Below, piece by piece: positions 10,933-22,475 of a DNA stretch of 64,000 bases. Below the pieces are notes generated by a model. That model did not search any database. It was not told the origin of the DNA and worked only from the letters and a program-made list of their open reading frames with translations. Every line of letters begins with the position of its first letter. The first letter of the stretch is position 1. Source of the stretch: Trichomonas vaginalis G3 (lineage: Eukaryota > Parabasalia > Trichomonadida > Trichomonadidae); NCBI RefSeq assembly GCF_026262505.1, contig NC_067206.1:24009896-24073895 (forward strand), read 5' to 3'. Both the position numbers and the translations under genes were made by a program.

Positions 10933-12614
10933 GAACATTAGTGAAGTCGTTAGTGAGAACGATAGTGAGAACGTTTATTTTTTACATTAGTGAGTTCGTT
11001 AGTGAAGTGGTTGGCGGCTTTGTAAAATATTTAAGGTTAAGTTAGTGTTGTCGTTTGTGTTGTAAAATATACGTTAACGGTTTTGTAAAGTGTCAAATTC
11101 ACATATAATGGGTAAGGAGGCGCGCAGTGCCACAGTACCCAAGATATGTTTACTAACTTATTGAGGAAAATTTATGAGAACATTAGTGAAGTCGTTAGTG
11201 AGAAGATAGTGAGAACGTTTATTTTTTACATTAGTGAGTTCGTTAGTGAAGTGGTTGGCGGCTTTGTAAATATTTAAGGTTAAGTTAGTGTTGTCGTTTG
11301 TGTTGTAAAATATACGTTAACGTTTTGTAAAGTGTCAAATTCACATATAATGGGTAAGGAGGCGCGCAGTGCCACAGTACCCAAGATATGTTTACTAACT
11401 TATTGAGGAAAATTTATGAGAACATTAGTGAAGTCGTTAGTGAGAACGATAGTGAGAACGTTTATTTTTTACATTAGTGAGTTCGTTAGTGAAGTGGTTG
11501 GCGGCTTTGTAAATATTTAAGGTTAAGTTAGTGTTGTCGTTTGTGTTGTAAAATATACGTTAACGGTTTTGTAAAGTGTCAAATTCACATATAATGGGTA
11601 AGGAGGCGCGCAGTGCCACAGTACCCAAGATATGTTTACTAACTTATTGAGGAAAATTTATGAGAACATTAGTGAAGTCGTTAGTGAGAACGATAGTGAG
11701 AACGTTTTTTTTACATTAGTGAGTTCGTTAGTGAAGTGGTTGGCGGCTTTGTAAATATTTAAGGTTAAGTTAGTGTTGTCGTTTGTGTTGTAAAATATAC
11801 GTTAACGGTTTTGTAAAGTGTCAAATTCACATATAATGGGTAAGGAGGCGCGCAGTGCCACAGTACCAAGATATGTTTACTAACTTATTGAGGAAAATTT
11901 ATGAGAACATTAGTGAAGTCGTTAGTGAGAACGATAGTGAGAACGTTTATTTTTACATTAGTGAGTTCGTTAGTGAAGTGGTTGGCGGCTTTGTAAATAT
12001 TTAAGGTTAAGTTAGTGTTGTCGTTTGTGTTGTAAAATATACGTTAACGGTTTTGTAAAGTGTCAAATTCACATATAATGGGTAAGGAGGCGCGCAGTGC
12101 CACAGTACCCAAGATATGTTTACTAACTTATTGAGAAAATTTATGAGAACATTAGTGAAGTCGTTAGTGAGAACGATAGTGAGAACGTTATTTTTACATT
12201 AGTGAGTTCGTTAGTGAAGTGGTTGGCGGCTTTGTAAATATTTAAGGTTAAGTTAGTGTTGTCGTTTGTGTTGTAAAATATACGTTAACGGTTTTGTAAA
12301 GTGTCAAATTCACATATAATGGGTAAGGAGGCGCGCAGTGCCACAGTACCCAAGATATGTTTACTAACTTATTGAGGAAAATTTATGAGAACATTAGTGA
12401 AGTCGTTAGTGAGAACGATAGTGAGAACGTTTATTTTTTACATTAGTGAGTTCGTTAGTGAAGTGGTTGGCGGCTTTGTAAATATTTAAGGTTAAGTTAG
12501 TGTTGTCGTTTGTGTTGTAAAATATACGTTAACGGTTTTGTAAAGTGTCAAATTCACATATAATGGGTAAGGAGGCGCGCAGTGCCACAGTACCCAAGAT
12601 ATGTTTACTAACTT
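10913..12614. repeat. Seven tandem copies of a Maverick terminus
   Basis: Seven units of 241-245 bp start at about 10913, 11159, 11401, 11645, 11886, 12129 and 12370. Each runs from the last codons of the TIR ORF (attgaggaaaatttatgag) through gttagtgaagtggttggcgg and gtaaagtgtcaaattcacat to tatgtttactaact, where the next unit begins. The end tactaact equals the last bases of the complete Maverick (tatactaact), so each unit carries a full element terminus. Units differ by single-base indels. A short inverted pair (gggta and taccc) flanks the GC-rich ggaggcgcgcagtgcc core. Confidence 0.88.
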
Positions 12615-12671
12615 CCAATGAATATAAAAATAACCTTTAATTCAACCAAAATAAAAAAATAATATAATAAA

Positions 12672-12914
12672 TTAGTCATCTTCCGACAAAGGTCTTTCCA
12701 AATCATCTTCATCAAATTTTGGTAAAGCCTGACTTAAATTTCTCACTCTGTTTAATCTCTTTTCGCATTTTTCAGCAATAATTTCAGGTTTGTTCTTCTG
12801 TATTTCCTTTTTTGGACGTATGATCCAACTATCGTCATCATCGCTATCAACATTATTCTTTTTGGGCATAGCAGGTGTTGTGCATGAAAAATAGCGTGAC
12901 TTCACTTTTGACAA
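12672..12914 (-). pseudogene. C-terminal tail of MULE gene, beyond insertion
   Basis: An acidic, lysine-rich frame (DSDDDDSWIIRPKKE, ending DDLERPLSEDD). Its first 14 codons lie in the terminal repeat of the hairpin element 12876-13921. The remainder continues the Ser/Asp-rich tail of the frame at 13904-14488 on the other side of the insertion, so both are probably pieces of one gene downstream of, or fused to, the MULE transposase. Confidence 0.55.
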
Positions 12915-13921
12915 AAAGTGATACTATTTCTGATGGTTTTGTCATTTATTTGTCAGATTTATAAATGGATAATAATGCTGTAAATCCGATATTAATTAAA
13001 AATATTTAAGATTTATGTTCGAATTGAAAAGCAAAATGATATTTTTTTTAATTGAAAAACGTTAATATCTGATATTTTGAAGTTTTTAATATTTGTTAGT
13101 ATCTTAAATTATTGAATGCATACGTTTTTTATGTTCTCAATTTTAAAAAAATTGTGAAGAATTTATTTTTTTGGAGATGTATGTTTAATATTTGTGAGTG
13201 AGAATGCAAGCAGGAGTTTGGTACTTTAAGGCTAGGTTGGGATAGATTTCCCATTATATTATCTGTGAAATATTGTTTGAAAATTCAAGATATAAAAATA
13301 TATTATCAAAAAAATTTATATTTTTAAATACAATAGGGTGGAAAATAGTACGATGAGATAGCAATGATATTTTATAATGGGAGGTAATCTGAAGATAAGT
13401 AGCAAATTTTATGCGATTTTGATTGGGAGTTGGAGGGTGTGAGTACTATAGCATGTAATAGTATCTCACACCCTCCAATTCTTCCTATGCGCGAAAAATT
13501 TTTGGTGAAATGCGACGACATTTCACCAAAAATTTTCGGCCATATAGAGAACTATAGTCTGCGAGGTACTGATTCTATCTATGTACCTCGCAGACCATAG
13601 TTCTCAGCCAAAAATGGCTAATAATATGAGAGTCTATATGATAATGTAAAAGTTAAAACATTCAAGTATTTAAGTATTTCTTTAAAATATTAAGTTTTTT
13701 ATTTTTCCAATAAAATTCTAATATCAAATATTTTTATTTAACGATTAATTTTATTTATATTTTTATAGTTTTTTTTTAAGAAAAAATATTGTTAGGGTTT
13801 TATGGATTTTCAATTAATATACAAGATAATTCATGAATGTATATTTACAAGTTTTTAAGGATGCAACACTTTACATTTGTAAACTGTCAAAAATGAAGTC
13901 ACGCTATTTTTCATGCATTAC
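12876..13921. mobile_element. Hairpin-rich non-autonomous element (copy A)
   Basis: A 1046-bp insertion with inverted ends: tgttgtgcatgaaaaatag on the left and, reversed, gtaatgcatgaaaaatag on the right, continuing through gcgtgacttca and ttttgaca. A 6-bp direct repeat agcagg flanks it (12870-12875 and 13922-13927). It holds no gene. Its centre (about 13425-13620) is a chain of four inverted repeats: ggagggtgtgag, ttttggtgaaatg, gaactatagtctgcgaggtac and agccaaaaatggct, each with its complement. The rest is AT-rich. It splits the Ser/Asp-rich frame of the MULE gene. Related in layout to 37889-39340 and in termini to 60737-61578. Confidence 0.8.
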
Positions 13922-14488
13922 AGCAGGGTTGGAAATTTCTTTGAAATTTTGAACTTCTTCAACTTCTTTGTAAACGTCGCTTTCAGACGATATAGGTTCC
14001 TCGTCATTGTCTGATTCAGATTTGTCTGTAGTACTTTTCTCGTTTGGAGCATTTGAAATTTTTTTATTTTCAAAAGTCTCGGATTCTGAACTTATTGGTG
14101 TCTCAAAAGATCCATCTGATAATTCTGGAATAGGATATGGACTCTTTTTACCTTTAGCCTTTACCTCGAAATCATCATCAGAATCATCTGAGAGAGGTTC
14201 ATCTGTAACTTCTGAATTTGAACTGCTGTGGTCTGAATTTGAATGAGCCTTCTCAATTTTGCTTGTTTTGCGAGTAATTTTCGAAAATTTTTCACCAAGA
14301 TCACCATTAGGCTTTTGTATGTTCTTTTTTCTTGTAAGACAACGATTACTTCTTTGTTTTGGAAATTTGGTTCGGTTAATTTTCGTGATTCCCTTTTGTT
14401 CGATTGAGAATAAATTCTCGGTGAGTAATGTTTTATCGAATTTGTAATTTGATGGATTTGCCATTGATTTGATCACTTGATTAACCAC
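13904..14488 (-). pseudogene. Ser/Asp-rich tail of MULE gene
   Basis: A low-complexity frame rich in Ser, Asp, Glu and Lys (SNSDHSSSNSEVTDEPLSDDSDDDFEVK). The open frame extends upstream past its first ATG to about 14650, inside the 3' part of the transposase ORF in another phase. A single indel there would fuse the two, suggesting a transposase with a disordered acidic tail. Its 3' end is interrupted by the hairpin element (last residues VMHEK come from that element's end). It could instead be a separate accessory protein. Confidence 0.6.
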
Positions 14489-14580
14489 TTTATTCTGGTC
14501 ATTTGGGATTTCATTGAGAATCTTCTCATCATTTTGAGAAAACTCACCTGTTTCTGGTGTAAAGTCGATTGAATTCTCGT

Positions 14581-16143
14581 TTACTTGATTTGACTGTTGA
14601 AATTCTTTAAGTTTGATTTGATTTTCTTGGAATTTCGATTTGTTTCGGATAAATAATTTGTAATTGCTTTTTTAATATTTGCTGTGGACTTTGTATAATT
14701 GACAGGATGTTTTGCTGGTTTTGTACTGAGTAATTGTTTATCCAACAAGTGTTTATCGACTTTCATTAAGATTGCAATCATTATTTCGAGGCTAGGATGG
14801 GCATTTTCTAATTCTTTCGAAAGCAAAGAATGGAAGGATTCAAGAGCATTATTTGTGTAGATATCATCCTCTGAATCTAATTGGTTAATGAACTCATAAT
14901 CTTTCTTCCATACTTTTTTATAGTAATTTACGAACGGCTTTGCAATTTCTGAGGATGACTCATCGATTAATTTAAGTATTTGATAAAATGAGTCTTTTTC
15001 GACGAAAGGTAATGAGGAATAAATTTGGTAAAGTGTAAAAATCTCTTTTGGTATCTCTTGTTTCGGGTATAATTCTTTTATTTTGCGAATTAATGCTTGG
15101 CGATAATGAAATAAGCAGCCAGTAACCTTTGCGTTTGGACAAAATAATTTAATGGATTTGTAAAGTGCGATTTCAAAATCTACGTAAACAGTTTTGAAAT
15201 TGTTGAACCCAATTATTGAAATTAATGCGGAAAATGCGGTTGTATACGCTTCTGCTGTCCGAGATTTCATAAGAATGTGGACAACAGGAATGTATTCATT
15301 CGTTGTTTGGTCAAGCACCATTAATGTAAGGAGTTGACCCTTGTCATCGAACTGTCTTGGGACGATTTTAAAGGTACCGTCCAAGAATAATTTTGTTGCT
15401 GAGTGACAAATTGAGACAGAACGATCATAACCGAAAATTATTATTGGTTCTGGGTAAAACGCGATGTATTTTAGAAAATTTTCGGAATTTTGTTTGGTAA
15501 TTGAAAGAATTTGTTCCACAAAATCTGGAATAACCAAATTATGTGGATAAAACTCTTTGTATAATGTGCGTGGTAAATTTTCTGGTATTTTTGGAGGCCT
15601 TTCAAGTTTTGTTGCCTCAGAAAGTAAATATGATAATATTTGCGCTTCTGAAGTTAACGGTTGTATTGAATGGTGTTCACGTGTAATTTGCATTAGATCC
15701 CTAATTTTTGTTTCTTCTTCAATATCTCTAAAAACTGTACCTTTTGGTGTGCATGAATGCTCACCACTGAGAGGTTCGATTTTTGGAATTTGATTTGGGT
15801 ACAGTGTCACTTTTATTTTGTAATTGCAGCTTCCTTCGCATTTGTAAACGATTGAATATGAATGTTCGGTGCCGGATGAATCAATTTTGTGAAATTTATA
15901 GGGAGGACTAATATAATATTGTGTGTAAACGTTTTTATCGCAATCTCTGAGTTGAATTGTGCAAGCACGCTTTAAATAATTCCATACGTGCTTTCTTAAA
16001 TTTTTTGAATAATTTGGAAAGTGTAAATTTAAAAATTGATTCAGAAATTCATGCTTATTCGTAGCATCTTTTTGATATATGATAGCTGCTCCATTCAATT
16101 CATCGATCTGAGGCTGAGAAAAATGAAAAGTACGAGGAGGCAT
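14581..16143 (-). CDS. MULE-type DDE transposase
   Basis: A 520-residue Mutator-like transposase. Residues 100-131 form a zinc-binding module of FLYWCH/WRKY style (C102, C106, H129, C131). The DDE nuclease fold follows: first Asp in LFLDGTFKIVP (D255), second in VYVDFEIAL (D322), the C-x-x-H motif TGCLFHYRQAL (C343, H346) and the acidic residue in TNNALESFH (E435). The protein would cut and join transposon ends in the nucleus. The start ATG at 16143 is close to the upstream AT-rich region; the C-terminus is probably shortened by a frameshift near 14645. All catalytic residues are present, unlike in the relative at 21163-22175, so this copy was probably active recently. The nearest candidate terminus is tgtcactttttt at about 16628; the left terminus was not found. 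Confidence 0.88.
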   Translation of the reverse strand: MPPRTFHFSQPQIDELNGAAIIYQKDATNKHEFLNQFLNLHFPNYSKNLRKHVWNYLKRACTIQLRDCDKNVYTQYYISPPYKFHKIDSSGTEHSYSIVYKCEGSCNYKIKVTLYPNQIPKIEPLSGEHSCTPKGTVFRDIEEETKIRDLMQITREHHSIQPLTSEAQILSYLLSEATKLERPPKIPENLPRTLYKEFYPHNLVIPDFVEQILSITKQNSENFLKYIAFYPEPIIIFGYDRSVSICHSATKLFLDGTFKIVPRQFDDKGQLLTLMVLDQTTNEYIPVVHILMKSRTAEAYTTAFSALISIIGFNNFKTVYVDFEIALYKSIKLFCPNAKVTGCLFHYRQALIRKIKELYPKQEIPKEIFTLYQIYSSLPFVEKDSFYQILKLIDESSSEIAKPFVNYYKKVWKKDYEFINQLDSEDDIYTNNALESFHSLLSKELENAHPSLEIMIAILMKVDKHLLDKQLLSTKPAKHPVNYTKSTANIKKAITNYLSETNRNSKKIKSNLKNFNSQIK

Positions 16144-16645
16144 ATGATTGTCAAAATTTTATAAGTTATATAATAGTGATCTGCACTATTAAGAGGAGTT
16201 TTTTCATTACTATTTTTTTCAGATTTCTTTACTTTTTCTGAAATTTAATTATAATTGGATGTTATACTTCAATTCCTTAGTTGATAATAAAAGAACATAA
16301 TATATGATCTTTGTTTCATTATTTAATTTTGTTCTATTTCCTTTATTTGACGAGAAAAATGAAAATTGTTTTCGAAAAACTCCAAAAAATTAGAGAAAAC
16401 CGAATTTGTCTTGAAAAATTAATGATATTAAGCTCATTTTTGAATTTTTTTAAAAATTTTGGTGATTATTCACAATGTCAAAATTGAAATTTATCTAAGA
16501 AGGATGCAAATCTCATAATTTAAGGAAACAATTCATATATTTTGAAGGAGTGGAATAAAATTTTAGGCATTTACGATATTATTTTAGAAATTAAACTGAT
16601 ATATGAGAAAATCTAAATTTAGCAATTCTGTCACTTTTTTAAAAT
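16144..16645. other. AT-rich spacer with possible MULE terminus
   Basis: No gene seen. Near its end, tgtcactttttt (16628) resembles ends seen at 16890, 19040, 22370 and 27870 in this window and may be the right end of the MULE. Confidence 0.45.
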
Positions 16646-16900
16646 ATGGATAATATTCTTCCATTTATTGTGAAAATTCTTTCCCAACCATTCTCTAAAG
16701 AAGAATTTAATCGATTTATGGATGCAATCTGGGAGATTAAAGAAGATCAAACTGCTGAGGTCTTATTTCATATATGCAATCAGTTTTCATATCTTCAATT
16801 TTTTAATAATTTACCATCAAGTTATATTCAAACTGATAATGAATTCGAATTCATTGGAGAGTGTGGTAGAATTTACGAAAAAGTGACACTAGAAAAGTGA
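16646..16900 (+). CDS. Unrecognised ORF, possibly interrupted gene start
   Basis: An 84-residue frame starting MDNILPFIVKILSQPF, with normal amino-acid composition (helix-rich, aromatic), unlike the surrounding repeats. Its ATG lies about 10-18 bases after tcactt, which fits the trichomonad initiator (TCA-Py-T-T/A) and short leader. The frame ends as it enters the repeat cgaaaaagtgacac, the inverted partner of which is at 19038-19051. The unrelated-looking frame 18996-19940 on the same strand resumes there, so the two may be the ends of one gene split by about 2.1 kb of repeats. Function unknown. Confidence 0.4.
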   Translation: MDNILPFIVKILSQPFSKEEFNRFMDAIWEIKEDQTAEVLFHICNQFSYLQFFNNLPSSYIQTDNEFEFIGECGRIYEKVTLEK

Positions 16901-16939
16901 CAGTTAACCTTAAATTTTCAAACACTATTTTTTGATTGT

Positions 16940-18075
16940 ATTTTGTTATTTATATATTTATATATATAATATATTTATATATGTATATATTTATATATGT
17001 ATATATTTATATATGTATATATTTATATATGTATATATTATATATGTATATATTTATATATGTATATATTTATATATGTATATATTTATATATGTATATT
17101 ATATATGTATATATTTATATATGTATATATTATATATGTATATATTTATATATGTATATATTTATATATGTATATATTTATATATGATATATTTATATGT
17201 ATATATTTATATATGTATATATTTATATATGTATATATTTATATATGTATATATTTATATATGTATATATTTATATATGTATAATTTATATATGTATATA
17301 TTTATATATGTATATATTTATATATGTATATATTTATATGTATATATTTATATATGTATATTTATATATGTATATATTTAATATGTATATATTATATATG
17401 TATATATTTATATATGTATATATTTATATATGTATATATTTATATATGTATATATTATATATGTATATATTTATATATGTATATTTTATATATGTATAAT
17501 ATTTATATATATATATTTATATATGTATATTTAATATGTTATTTATATGTATATATTATATATGTATATTTATATATGTATATATTTATATATGTATATT
17601 ATTTTATATTATAGATTATATATGTATATATTTATATATGTATATATTTATATATGTATATATTATATATGTATATATTTATATATGTATATATTTATAT
17701 ATGTATATATTTATATATGTATATATTTATATATGTATTATTTATATATGTATATATTTATATATGTATATATTTATATATGTATATTTATATATGTATA
17801 TATTTATATATGTATATTTATATATGTATATATTTATATATGTATATATTTATATATGTATATATTTATATATGTATATATTTATATATGTATAATTTAT
17901 ATATGTATATATTTATATATGTATATATTTATATATGTATATATTTATATATGTATATATTTATATATGTATATATTTATATATGTATATATTTATATAT
18001 GTATATATTTATATATGTATATATTTATATATGTATATATTTATATATGTATATATTTATATATGTATATATTTA
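16940..18075. repeat. AT microsatellite, 16-bp unit
   Basis: About 1.1 kb of tatatatttatatatg units with occasional one- or two-base losses. All long frames in it are repeat artefacts. Confidence 0.97.
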
Positions 18076-18770
18076 TTAGAAACTGCTTCATGCTGCATTG
18101 AGTATTGTTGAATAATTTGAAGTAGTGGTTTTTGAAATCAGCACCCCTATGAGAGCGCTGGCGACCGAAACACCACTAGTAAGATTGTGTATTAGAAACT
18201 GCTTCATGCTGTGTTGAGTAAGCTTCGATGTCTTTGTAGGATAGCTTTCTGAGAGCGAAACAAGATAGTGTTGAAAAAAAAATTTGAAAATCTGAGAGAC
18301 TGTGCAAGAGCCAACGACCAAAACGCTACCAGTAAGATACAGCAGTAGTAGCTGCTTCATGCTGCATTGAGTATTGTTGAATAATTTGAAGTAGTGGTTT
18401 TTGAAATCAGCACCCCTATGAGAGCGCTGGCGACCGAAACACCACTAGTAAGATTGTGTATTAGAAACTGCTTCATGCTGTGTTGAGTAAGCTTCGATGT
18501 CTTTGTAGGATAGCTTTCTGAGAGCGAAACAAGATAGTGTTGAAAAAAAAATTTGAAAATCTGAGAGACTGTGCAAGAGCCAACGACCAAAACGCTACCA
18601 GTAAGATACAGCAGTAGTAGCTGCTTCATGCTGCATTGAGTATTGTTGAATAATTTGAAGTAGTGGTTTTTGAAATCAGCACCCCTATGAGAGCGCTGGC
18701 GACCGAAACACCACTAGTAAGATTGTGTATTAGAAACTGCTTCATGCTGTGTTGAGTAAGCTTCGATATC
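18076..18770. repeat. 269-bp tandem repeat, about 2.6 copies
   Basis: Units starting at the phrase tgcttcatgctgcattg recur at 18084, 18353 and 18622 (period 269), virtually identical. Each unit contains two diverged halves, both carrying gaaactgcttcatgctg and a gagagcg..cgacc..accac/ctaccagtaaga block. The reverse-strand frames of 90 residues are open through the unit but repeat identically and look incidental. Confidence 0.92.
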
Positions 18771-18995
18771 TTTATCAGACCACCTTTAAATTAACCACTC
18801 ACATTCTCACTGTGGTCCATCTAAAATTTGTAAGCTTTATGACATAAAATTATATTATATGCAGGATCCCACCTATTTCTTAATCTTTTTGGAATAAATG
18901 TTTTATAATATTTATCAATTGATTGTAATTTTTTGTATAAAAAAAGTTTTTTATTTATATTAAAAATATATTCGGTTAATGATATTATCTTATAA

Positions 18996-19940
18996 TTTGT
19001 AAATAAATCTAGTAATAAAATAACTTTAATAGTTGGTGTCACTTTTTCGAAAATTCTGGTTTTTTCATTCATTGGATTTTTATGCAATGATCAAAGAATT
19101 CTAGACGAATTTATAAATTCCTCATTTCTCAATAACTTTTCGTTTAATTTATTCTACAAATTTGACACTAATATTCAGAATGGAATAATTCAATCGTTTA
19201 ATTCACAAATAAAAGAAGAATCAGACAAATTCAAAATAATAAATCTAATTATTAACGAAATACCAAAAAATTGCGTGATATCCGAAATACTATTATCATT
19301 TCTAAATACACACAGGGAGTTTTTGCTTCCATCAAGAGCTGCGGAAATTTTTATAAACGTTATTTCAAATCTTAGTGATGAGACAAGTTACAATGAAGAA
19401 AACGTTATTAATATTTACAATATGTTTACGAGAGAATGTGACAAATTACTAATTGAAAATGAAAAATCAATACAAGAAATATTTTCAAACAAACAGGCAA
19501 TATCAAAGAAAATTCATTTAATGGGTTATACGATTCTCAGGTCAGATTACAAAACAGTTATTTTAGAGCGCCTTTTCGCGGAATTTGGAAATACAAATGC
19601 AGATTTGTTAGCTAATCTAATACTCACGAATTGTATTTGGAAAAGCGATATTCTGCAATACGTTTTGGAAAACTTTGAGCCATCTCAAGTAACAAATAAA
19701 TTACTTTTATTCAGAATTTCCAATAAATTCTCAGTTTCAATGCACACATTAAGTCTCCATCGTTTTGTAAACAAGATACTCGAGATTTCAATCAAGATTT
19801 ACTTTACAGACGAAAGTTTGCAAAACGAAAGATTAGAATTCGTTATCAAAACAATTTTAGATACAAAAGAAGAATATTTAGAATACGTACCAAAAGAACT
19901 AATTGAAAGGTTAAAAATTACAGCAATGAAGATGAAATAA
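18996..19940 (+). pseudogene. Unrecognised helical protein, 5' end missing
   Basis: An open frame runs without a stop from about 18996 to the TAA at 19940, but the only early starts are non-ATG (GTG at 19275; first in-frame ATG near 19420). The product is all-helical in appearance with leucine/isoleucine-rich segments (IINLIINEIPKN, ILQYVLENFEPSQV), perhaps an alpha-solenoid; no family recognised. The 5' end runs through the repeat gtgtcactttttcg (19038-19051), an inverted partner of the end of 16646-16900. Codon use and sequence quality look like a genuine host-type gene that lost its beginning. Confidence 0.5.
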
Positions 19941-21162
19941 GCAAATTATAATGATATAATTTTTTAATATGAATAAATATTTGAGTGGAAATAAATCATA
20001 TATAGAATGAGGAACTTGATAAGTGCTTGTGATCAGACAAATCTGTTTTTCAATAAGACATCTTAGAAAAAAAAATTGTAATTTGACTATTTCAATATCA
20101 TAAACACATTTCTATTGTTATAAAAGTCTTAAGTGCTTGTGATCAGACAAATCTGTTTTTCAATAAGACATCTTAGAAACAAACTTACTTAATTTTTGTT
20201 TATTCTATCATTCCCTTACTAAATAAATCTTTAACTTTCCTTCTAGTTATATTTATCTATTCATCATCAATTTATGTTTTTTAACTTTTTTTCATATATA
20301 TTTTTTCTGAATACCTACTGTAATATATTTTTCATTTATTATTTATTCAATTGCTTTTCAATTTATTTTCAAAACCTTATTCAAATTTATTTTATCATTA
20401 ATATATTTTTATATTATAAATTTATTTAAAACTTATTAAAACATGTTATTACGTTATTAATTTTTACTTTTTCATTTTTATACCCTTTTCAATTTTCTTC
20501 TCAAATTTTCAATGCTTCTCAAATATTTCTCCATTCAAATATATCTTTACTAAAAATTTCTTTTTAAAAATCACAAATTCACTTATATTCTTATACGAAT
20601 CAATCTGTATCATATTACCAAACTTCACAAACACATCTAACTATTCAAATCATTTCAAATTTAAAATCATATAAATTAATATTATGAATATCCTGTTCTT
20701 TTTCCGAATACCCGTTATTCCCACATTTCAATATATCTCTAAGTATGCAATAGTACCGATAAAACATTAATATCCCTGATATTTATAAAAATGTAATATC
20801 TGATCTTTTGATGATTATCGGTATCATATATGTTTATTAGTATTACCATATCTATTATTACATACACTAACAGTATATGACATTTACACTTTTATTAAAC
20901 CAAAATTCAAAAGAATCTTTTTGCAATTTCGTCCAATATGAAATTAAATCCAATGAAACATACACAACATTCTCCTATATCTTCTGTAGTTGCATATTAT
21001 ATATTCAAACGATTTTTAAATAATGTTTCTATCAAATGTGTAGTGATTCCGTCCCGATTAAAAATTGAGTACTTTCATCCCGATTTATCGGGATAAAATT
21101 GAATACTTTTATCCCGATTTCCCGATCAATTCCGATGCTGCCTGGACACACGATATTTTTGA
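19941..21162. other. AT-rich intergenic DNA with a short direct repeat
   Basis: No gene seen. A stretch of about 50 bp (aagtgcttgtgatcagacaa and following) is repeated at about 20016-20068 and 20131-20180, each copy with the small inverted pair cagacaaatctg. Near 21055-21125 a cccgattt/atcggg stretch is repeated with hairpin potential (cccgatttatcggg). Confidence 0.6.
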
Positions 21163-22175
21163 CTAAATTCGAAATGTTTTTTTTTTTGATTTTTCATAAT
21201 TGATAGATCTTTGTATAGGCGTTTTTGTATTAGCTTTCATATCCAGAATGCTTTGATCAACGCGCATTAAAATTTTAATCATATTTTCCAAATTTGGATG
21301 AGTGTATTGAATTTCGGGAGAAAGTTGTGAACGATATAAGTATGTTTTCTGGTGTATCAAGCTTACTAATGAAATCATATTTTGGTTTCCATATGTGCAT
21401 GTAATATTTGACAAAATCGGCTGACGGTTTAGAATATGCTTTTTGGATCAGTTTCAGTATCTCAAAAAATGAGTTCCATAAAGTGAAAGGACTTCATCTG
21501 GAACGTTTTGCTTAGGGTAAAGCTCTTTCATCTTGCGTATTAAGGCCTGCCTATAATGGAATAAGCAGCCAGTTACTTTTGACTCCTGACAAATAACTTT
21601 CATTGATTTGAATAAGGCTAATTCAAAGTCAATTGTAACAATTTCGAAATTTGTGAAGTCGATTATCGGTAGTAACGTGCACAATGCTTGCAAATATGCC
21701 TCTACTGTTCTGGATTGCATTAGTATATGAACAACCGGAATAAAAATATTTGAAGCTGGATCAAGTATCCTCAATGTAAGGAGCTTCCCTTTGTTTTGGA
21801 AAAACTGGGGCACAATTTTGAAAGTTCCAGCCAAAAATAAATTTTTGGATGATTTTGCAAGGGAAATCCCCTTATCAAAACCAAATATTAACATTGGTTC
21901 TGGAGATAATGTAATATATTTGAGGAAATGTTCGCCATTTATTGATGTAATTTGTTGAATTTGAATATTTCGAGGAAATAGTTCTTTGTAAATATTTTTT
22001 GATAAGTTTCCTGGTATATATTGGGAGGGTGATCGAGCTTTGAAGCTTCATTTAGCAAAAATGCAAATATTTCCGTTTTAGAGGGGAAGCTCGCTTCTTT
22101 ATGATGGTCACGACAACATTGTATTAGAGTGTTGAGAATTTCTGTTTCATCTATTATTTGATGTTTCACTTTCAA
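21163..22175 (-). pseudogene. Dead MULE transposase
   Basis: Three out-of-phase frames (21939-22175, 21454-21894, 21163-21414) align in order with the MULE at 14581-16143, for instance TGCLFHYRQALIRKMKELYPKQ and PVVHILMQSRTVEAYLQAL. The N-terminal zinc module is absent or unrecognisable. The first catalytic Asp is replaced: LFLAGTFKIVP instead of LDGTF. The second Asp (IDFELAL) and the C-x-x-H are kept. Stops, frameshifts and the lost Asp show that it is inactive. Same family, moderately diverged, so an older insertion than the first copy. Confidence 0.88.
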
Positions 22176-22384
22176 ACATGAGTTTGACGTAATTTTGTAA
22201 ATAAGGAGGAATTACAGCAGGACCTTTGTTTTGATTTAAAAATTTAAGGATTACTCTAGTATCATTAATAAATTAAAAAATTCTCGGACTCAATCTGAAG
22301 ATAAACCAAATTGTGATAAAGGTTTGATAGCGTCATCAAATGTGTGTGGCGAATTCATATAAAAAATAAAAAAGTGACAATTGT

Positions 22385-22475
22385 AGGTCGCGGCAAGTGA
22401 ACCTGCGGTGCCAGAATACACTTGCAGCGACATAAGCGAAATGCAAAGAAGATGCCGGAAGGTGCGCCCAGATAA
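22385..22475. other. GC-rich island, unknown
   Basis: About 90 bp far richer in G+C than its surroundings, containing gtcgcggcaagtgaacctgc and gatgccggaaggtgcgccc, with cttgcagcgac able to pair partly with gtcgcggcaag. It follows an aaaaaagtgacaatt repeat end. It could be a small RNA gene or transposon end; no family recognised. Confidence 0.35.

Noticed and set aside
16932-18101. Long open frames of 80-180 codons
   Set aside because: All are translations of the tatatatttatatatg microsatellite (Ile/Tyr/Met only).
18088-18629. Two identical 90-residue reverse frames
   Set aside because: They are the 269-bp tandem unit read twice; no start context, domain or independent copy supports a gene.
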